Source: Lentibacillus saliphilus
GTDB taxonomy: Bacteria; Bacillota; Bacilli; Bacillales; Amphibacillaceae
DNA length: 36,352 nucleotides
Assembly (NCBI RefSeq): GCF_019093865.1
Contig: NZ_JABJXD010000012.1
Span: 32,882 to 69,233 of the forward strand
Reading direction: 5' to 3'
This document shows positions 32,677 to 36,352 of this stretch, piece after piece (the first letter of the stretch is position 1; each line of letters opens with the position of its first letter). A program made the position numbers and the translations under genes. The notes under the pieces are model-generated. The model was not told the DNA's origin and did no database searches. It saw nothing but the letters and a program-made list of their open reading frames with translations.

Positions 32677-33381
32677 TTATAGAGCATTAACCTCAAGCGT
32701 TTCAAGATTTTCTCTCCATTTTAGAATGTAGGATGTTATAAGGATGATCATAAACGGAAAAACAATCATATTAAGCGTCATTTGTGTAATGAGCTGCGCC
32801 GCGAAAGACGATGTAATATTAAATAACTGGTATGACACGAATATGCCAAATAAAAGTTCAGCTGATCCTGCAAGAAATATAATGAGAATAATTTTACCGA
32901 CATTCTTTTTCCCAATGCGCAGCCCTTCCTTATAGCTTTGCCACACAGGCTTGCTATCAAAAATACTAATATAAGGTATAGGAAATACCAATGCGAGCAA
33001 GATTAATCCAGGAAGCACAAACATCATGAATCCTATAGTACTAAGGACGGACACAATACATGCAAAAACAAATACCGTGAAACCATTTTCTATAAAGCTA
33101 TACACTGTATTACGCAAGTTATTCTCTGTACCCTTATACTCGTTGTAAACAAAACGAATGTAAGGAATCTGTGCATAAAGAAAAAATAATAGAGTGATAA
33201 GTCCATAATAAATATCAGCAAACGAATAAATTATTGAATAACTAGGTGTGATCGCATATATGTAATTGGTTATAGCTGAATGTAAGAATAATAAAGGTAA
33301 TGTGGTCAACAGTATAAGAACGAATATTATTTCAAACTGACTTGTATACAGTTCCCATGTGTATTTAAAAGGTTTTTGCAT
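32677..33381 (-). CDS. Cassette multi-pass membrane protein (D cassette)
   Basis: A 234-residue protein with about six hydrophobic segments, closely paralogous to the protein at 29499: same first residues (K-P-F-K-Y-T-W-E-L-Y-T-S), same loops and the same F-A-A-Q-L-I-T-Q-M-T-L-N near the C-terminus. The start ATG 33381 aligns with its paralogue, but the ribosome site AGGAGG is 16 nt away, an unusually long spacer, and no better start codon lies between. It follows the LRYP gene at 33418 by 36 nt. Confidence 0.75.
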   Translation of the reverse strand: MQKPFKYTWELYTSQFEIIFVLILLTTLPLLFLHSAITNYIYAITPSYSIIYSFADIYYGLITLLFFLYAQIPYIRFVYNEYKGTENNLRNTVYSFIENGFTVFVFACIVSVLSTIGFMMFVLPGLILLALVFPIPYISIFDSKPVWQSYKEGLRIGKKNVGKIILIIFLAGSAELLFGIFVSYQLFNITSSFAAQLITQMTLNMIVFPFMIILITSYILKWRENLETLEVNAL

Positions 33382-33417
33382 GGTATGTGGGTTTTCACCT
33401 CCTATTTATCCAATATT

Positions 33418-34242
33418 TTAAGGGTATCTCAATTCTTTCTTAGTCAAAGCAAGGCCTTGGGCTAAATTCTTATAAAAATCGCTTTTGGCCCCTTCAATGT
33501 GTTGTTCCTTTGTTAGCGTGTCCATATAGGGTTGAAATTCTATACTTTTCAAGGTGTGTAGCTGTTCTTTTTCACCCTTAGAAAATTCTAAAATATATTT
33601 TTTAACAGATGCTGTTTTCAATCTATCCACATCTTTATTTTTTAAATCCCTAATGTGCTTAAATTTTGGGATATACTCATATATGGCCATGAGTTGTTTG
33701 TATTGAATGTAATCGATTTCTCCAAGATCATTAACTGCTTCTTCCATATCTTCCTTGGTAAAATTGGATAATTCCCCTTTAAAGTATTGATCTGCATTTT
33801 CGTTATTTTTTTGACAAATATCTATCAATCTATCCTGCAATTTTAGAATTAAATCAACTCTCTCCAAACAAAACTCAAAAGCATGTTTTGTCTCAAGAGT
33901 CAGTTTATCTCCAACGTCATTTAAAACATTAGATAAAAAATATTGCATCGTTATAAAAGCATCCATATTTGCATTTGCTCTTTCACCACCACGACTCAGT
34001 ATTGAACCCATTGAAACAACATATTCTAATAATGCTTTCAATGCCTCTAAGTATTCTCCTTTTCCAGCTTTTGAATTTGGCGATATCACTGCACAACCTT
34101 TTATATTTTTTCCCCGCAAATAATTAACCATAAAATATTCATTATTATTAATGATGTATGAACCTGGATTAACATCGAATGTCTCAAAAAACTTTTTATA
34201 TTTCTTTGCTTCTTCTTGAACTTGCGGATCATTATATTTAAT
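33418..34242 (-). CDS. Cassette helical protein ending L-R-Y-P (D cassette), probable ATT start
   Basis: 274 residues if read from ATT 34242. From the first standard codon (ATG 34131) only 237 residues would be made, lacking 37 residues that align with the N-terminus of the 271-residue paralogue at 30208 (E-E-A-K-K-Y-K-K-F-F-E against G-K-K-H-Q-K-R-L-E-F). An in-frame TGA at 34260-34258 and the absence of any ATG, GTG or TTG before 34131 leave ATT as the start, 6 nt after GAGGGGG. The rest is soluble and helical, with K-G-C-A-V-I-S-P-N and terminal L-R-Y-P. Function unknown; it lies between D and its membrane gene. Confidence 0.72.
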   Translation of the reverse strand: MKYNDPQVQEEAKKYKKFFETFDVNPGSYIINNNEYFMVNYLRGKNIKGCAVISPNSKAGKGEYLEALKALLEYVVSMGSILSRGGERANANMDAFITMQYFLSNVLNDVGDKLTLETKHAFEFCLERVDLILKLQDRLIDICQKNNENADQYFKGELSNFTKEDMEEAVNDLGEIDYIQYKQLMAIYEYIPKFKHIRDLKNKDVDRLKTASVKKYILEFSKGEKEQLHTLKSIEFQPYMDTLTKEQHIEGAKSDFYKNLAQGLALTKKELRYP

Positions 34243-34277
34243 GTTAATCCCCCTCTTTCACAATTGATATATTATGC

Positions 34278-34313
34278 GTTAACAGAAATGAGCGAGAACT
34301 CATTTCTGTTAAC
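34278..34313 (-). other. Perfect 15-bp hairpin overlapping the stop codon of gene D
   Basis: gttaacagaaatgag (34278-34292) pairs perfectly with ctcatttctgttaac (34299-34313) across a 6-nt loop. The stem contains the gene D stop codon. No T-run follows on the minus strand. It occupies the same place (end of the Trp-repeat gene, before the LRYP gene) as the hairpin at 31074, but the sequence differs. Confidence 0.8.
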
Positions 34314-35589
34314 CATTAAATAGATTGATAACTGCCTTTAATCCTTTCTTGGCTTTATGTTTTGCTCCACTCCAAAGATACTTGCTTCCTACTTTAATCT
34401 TATCCCAATTCCTAGCGTAAAATTTGGCAGCTTTAGATGCTCCAAACAGGATTGCTCCTCCAATAATCATTACACCCGCAGCCACTCTTGCACCTGGTAA
34501 TGGAACTGCTGCTACAACTGCACCAGCACTCATTAATGTACTCCCTGTTCCTTCAGTTACTTCAGCTACGGCCAAAGTTTTACTTGCACCACTCGCATCA
34601 CTATCTAATACGTCAGACATATCGTTCCACATGTTATAAGTTTGATATCCAGAATAGGCTGCACCTATCCCAGCGGTAACTATATTAAACTTGGATAACG
34701 CCTTCTCGAGTGCAGGAACCTTAGTTAAGGGGGACCCTGATTTCTTAGCCATTTTGGAAACATCTCGGTACTCTCTCTTTGTTTGAGTAAATTGCCGTAA
34801 ATCTTTTGAATAACTCCTAACGTTTGCTGCATTCTTAATCGTATTATATCCTTGGACTCCATCATAAGCTGTAATACCAGTTTCAAATGGATCTACATAG
34901 GTTTCATCTAAACCTGATAACTTTATACCATTTACAAGCATGTTACCGAATGCACTAGTTGCCTTTTTGCCAAGACCAGAGTCAGTTCTTCCTGCATCCA
35001 AATATCTTTGGTGTTTTAAACCGTCTGATATAAAGGAAGCATAACCTCCCATCACATCAACCGTAAGATAACTCATTGCATTAGCCATGTTCTGATTAAA
35101 ATCAGTAGAACTTCCTATATCTGTGGCAATTCCAGGGGTTATCTGACGCCCAATAAATCCACTATAAGACCATGGATTTCCTAGAGATGGTCTTCCATTA
35201 TAACCATTCTGCAAATCTGAGTATCCTGCTATTTCGTCCCCATAGAATGAAGGCAATGACCAATTTTCACCATAAAAACCATCGTCGGACCATCTATCTA
35301 TATACCAACTTTCTAAATACCACGGAATGTTGGACCAATCTGGATTAATATCTTCATCAATATTAATTGATGAATGTTCAATTTCCGCACCTTCCCACTT
35401 ATTTCCCTCCCAGGGTGTCCCTTCCCATTTAAGATCGGATCCATCCCAGGAGTTTCCTTCCCAAGGTGTCCCTTTCCATGTATCTCCTGTCCATGAGCTA
35501 ACTGCATAGACTGTTGGAGTCAAAAGTGGAAAGAACGTTATGATCAATATGACACCTAATATTAAGTACCTTTTTAAACCAATCCTCAA
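34309..35589 (-). CDS. Secreted Trp-repeat protein D with Gly/Ala-rich C-terminus
   Basis: A 426-residue Sec-exported protein. The signal peptide ends V-Y-A (29), then V-S-S-W and Trp pentapeptides from W33 to W65. An acidic spacer, I-P-W-Y-L-E-S-W, and three degenerate 15-residue units (about 104-149, last one G-N-P-W-S-Y-S-G-F-I-G-R-Q) follow. From A-L-S-K-F-N (297) to the end it parallels protein C: D-S-D-A-S-G-A-S-K-T, T-L-M-S-A-G-A-V, a hydrophobic Gly/Ala segment (about 351-386), N-W-D-K-I-K and a Lys-rich tail. The start is TTG 35589, 6 nt after GGGGTGG. It heads the D cassette. Function unknown. Confidence 0.78.
   Translation of the reverse strand: MRIGLKRYLILGVILIITFFPLLTPTVYAVSSWTGDTWKGTPWEGNSWDGSDLKWEGTPWEGNKWEGAEIEHSSINIDEDINPDWSNIPWYLESWYIDRWSDDGFYGENWSLPSFYGDEIAGYSDLQNGYNGRPSLGNPWSYSGFIGRQITPGIATDIGSSTDFNQNMANAMSYLTVDVMGGYASFISDGLKHQRYLDAGRTDSGLGKKATSAFGNMLVNGIKLSGLDETYVDPFETGITAYDGVQGYNTIKNAANVRSYSKDLRQFTQTKREYRDVSKMAKKSGSPLTKVPALEKALSKFNIVTAGIGAAYSGYQTYNMWNDMSDVLDSDASGASKTLAVAEVTEGTGSTLMSAGAVVAAVPLPGARVAAGVMIIGGAILFGASKAAKFYARNWDKIKVGSKYLWSGAKHKAKKGLKAVINLFNG
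35389..35493 (-). repeat. Trp-pentapeptide coding repeat of gene D
   Basis: Seven W-x-G-x-S/P/K units in similar 15-bp blocks with the conserved W-D-G-S-D-L-K-W core. Confidence 0.8.
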
Positions 35590-35715
35590 TCTTCACCACC
35601 CCTTTTAGCGGTTACGTAATGAGTTCTAGGTTTGTAGTTTCTTGATAGTTTGTTTTTGATCATCAGTAATTGTTTATTAAGATAATTGACCACTATAACA
35701 TTTCGCGATTTTAGG

Positions 35716-35925
35716 TCATGTATTTATTTTTTCCTCTTTTTCACGTATCGTCTGAATATGATTTTTTCGCATTAAAGGTAAAGCACTCCCGATTATAATT
35801 GCTGTAAACGGTATGCCACCTTCACTCCATATCCATTCAAATACTGTTATAGGTACATAAACAGCATAAATGAAAATCATTAAGAGGAGATAAATTGTAC
35901 GCCACTTCTTCTCTGTTTTGGACAT
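35716..35925 (-). CDS. Small two-TM membrane protein
   Basis: A 69-residue protein with two hydrophobic segments (about 11-31 and 36-51) and charged ends, rich in Lys at both termini, so both ends are probably cytosolic. I do not recognise a family. AGGAGG lies 8 nt before ATG. It is upstream of Trp-repeat gene D on the same strand with a 126-nt gap in which I see no convincing promoter. Confidence 0.6.
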   Translation of the reverse strand: MSKTEKKWRTIYLLLMIFIYAVYVPITVFEWIWSEGGIPFTAIIIGSALPLMRKNHIQTIREKEEKINT

Positions 35926-36004
35926 GATATGCCCTCCTTAATCAATGTGATTCTTTCATACATTGACAGACTATCCTTCAAAAAGTTGTTATCATATACC
36001 TTAA

Positions 36005-36352
36005 TTACTCGCTCGTTTGCTTCTTATATTTTTCCTGTATAGATTTTTTCATCTTTTTAAGCTTTTTTGCATTAATATCCTTTAAATCACTCTCTATTTC
36101 TTTCTTAGTATTTTTGATAAGTCTTTCTATCTCATTAGATCTTGATAATAATTCGCTTAGTTGTTTTGAGGTAATAATCCCTTCTTTTTCTAACCTCTTT
36201 GGAACACGTCTCAAATTATTTAACATCCTTGTTGTTTTTCTATTCCATTCGTTTGAAAAACTCAAAATGTCAAATTGACTATGGATTTCCAAACTATTGA
36301 CATCTTTAAGTGCATCATTTTTCCAATCTTCCCATGCTTCAAGAACTTTTTC
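36005..36352 (-). CDS. Partial CDS (5' end beyond the window), Lys-rich helical protein
   Basis: The frame is open to the window edge: residues E-K-V-L-E-A-W-E-D-W-K precede the TTG that could be taken as a start at 36292, and that TTG has no ribosome site. The visible 115 residues are the C-terminus of a longer protein, helical and strongly basic, with a probable coiled coil (I-E-R-L-I-K-N-T-K-K-E-I-E). Family not recognised. It may be the helical partner of a further cassette lying to the right. Confidence 0.6.
   Translation of the reverse strand, partial: EKVLEAWEDWKNDALKDVNSLEIHSQFDILSFSNEWNRKTTRMLNNLRRVPKRLEKEGIITSKQLSELLSRSNEIERLIKNTKKEIESDLKDINAKKLKKMKKSIQEKYKKQTSE

Noticed and set aside
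22455-35589. W-x-G motifs suggesting a type VII (WXG100/ESX) secretion locus
   Set aside because: The motif is a tandem pentapeptide behind a Sec signal peptide, not the single central W-x-G of a 100-residue helical hairpin, and no EssC-type ATPase is present.

Overview
The window comes from a low-GC Gram-positive endospore former of the Bacillaceae. The evidence is gene content and order that follow the Bacillus subtilis yug/yui/yum/yut blocks (YugI, Pgi, PatB, KapB, YuiB/C/D, YumB, YumC, YutM, YuzD, YutI, YutH, YutG, YutE), purine-rich Shine-Dalgarno (SD) sites, frequent TTG/GTG starts, and sporulation-linked genes (kapB, yutH). I cannot name the species from the sequence alone.

Positions 1-20,400 are a conserved housekeeping segment. 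It holds a thioredoxin-fold protein, a K+ channel with RCK domain, S1-domain protein YugI, glucose-6-phosphate isomerase, a PatB/MalY-type C-S lyase, a SodC-like lipoprotein, KapB, the KhtTU K+/H+ antiporter behind a stand-alone HPr gene, purine nucleoside phosphorylase, the biotin transporter BioY under a clear BirA operator, YuiD/YuiC/YuiB, a type II NADH dehydrogenase-like flavoprotein (YumB), the ferredoxin/flavodoxin reductase YumC, a Crp/Fnr regulator, Fe-S assembly proteins (YutM, YutI) with YuzD, a glyoxylate/hydroxypyruvate reductase, spore protein YutH, PgpA-like YutG, YutE and a DUF3055 protein. Most units are short and end in clear hairpin-plus-T-run terminators.

Positions 20,440-36,352 are different. 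All genes lie on the minus strand, most are unrecognised membrane or secreted proteins, and the DNA looks AT-richer. The centre is a paralogous family of four secreted proteins (A 22455-23720, B 28191-29402, C 31138-32559, D 34309-35589). Each has a Sec signal peptide that would be cleaved just before a Trp-rich pentapeptide array (W-x-G-x-S/P). A carries a lipase/alpha-beta-hydrolase domain. B, C and D end in a Gly/Ala-rich hydrophobic hairpin and, in C and D most clearly, a cationic tail. Twice the order is exactly [Trp-repeat protein - helical cytosolic protein ending LRYP - about 230-residue multi-pass membrane protein] (D cassette 35589-32677, C cassette 32559-29499). A third, rearranged copy around B has a broken membrane gene and extra membrane genes. 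Around A lie TadE- and TadG-like pseudopilins, a lipoprotein, a TM2-domain protein, a GRAM protein and an RDD protein.

I do not recognise this cluster as a described system. My best reading is an expanding family of exported Trp-repeat proteins with variable C-terminal domains, each paired with a dedicated cytosolic partner and membrane protein: perhaps toxin/immunity modules, perhaps an envelope-associated or adhesive apparatus. Three genes in it (B, C and the LRYP protein after D) appear to start at ATT codons placed 6-8 nt after SD sequences, and the Trp-repeat genes C and D are each followed by a perfect 14-15 bp hairpin without a T-run. Function is inference; the repeated architecture is directly visible.
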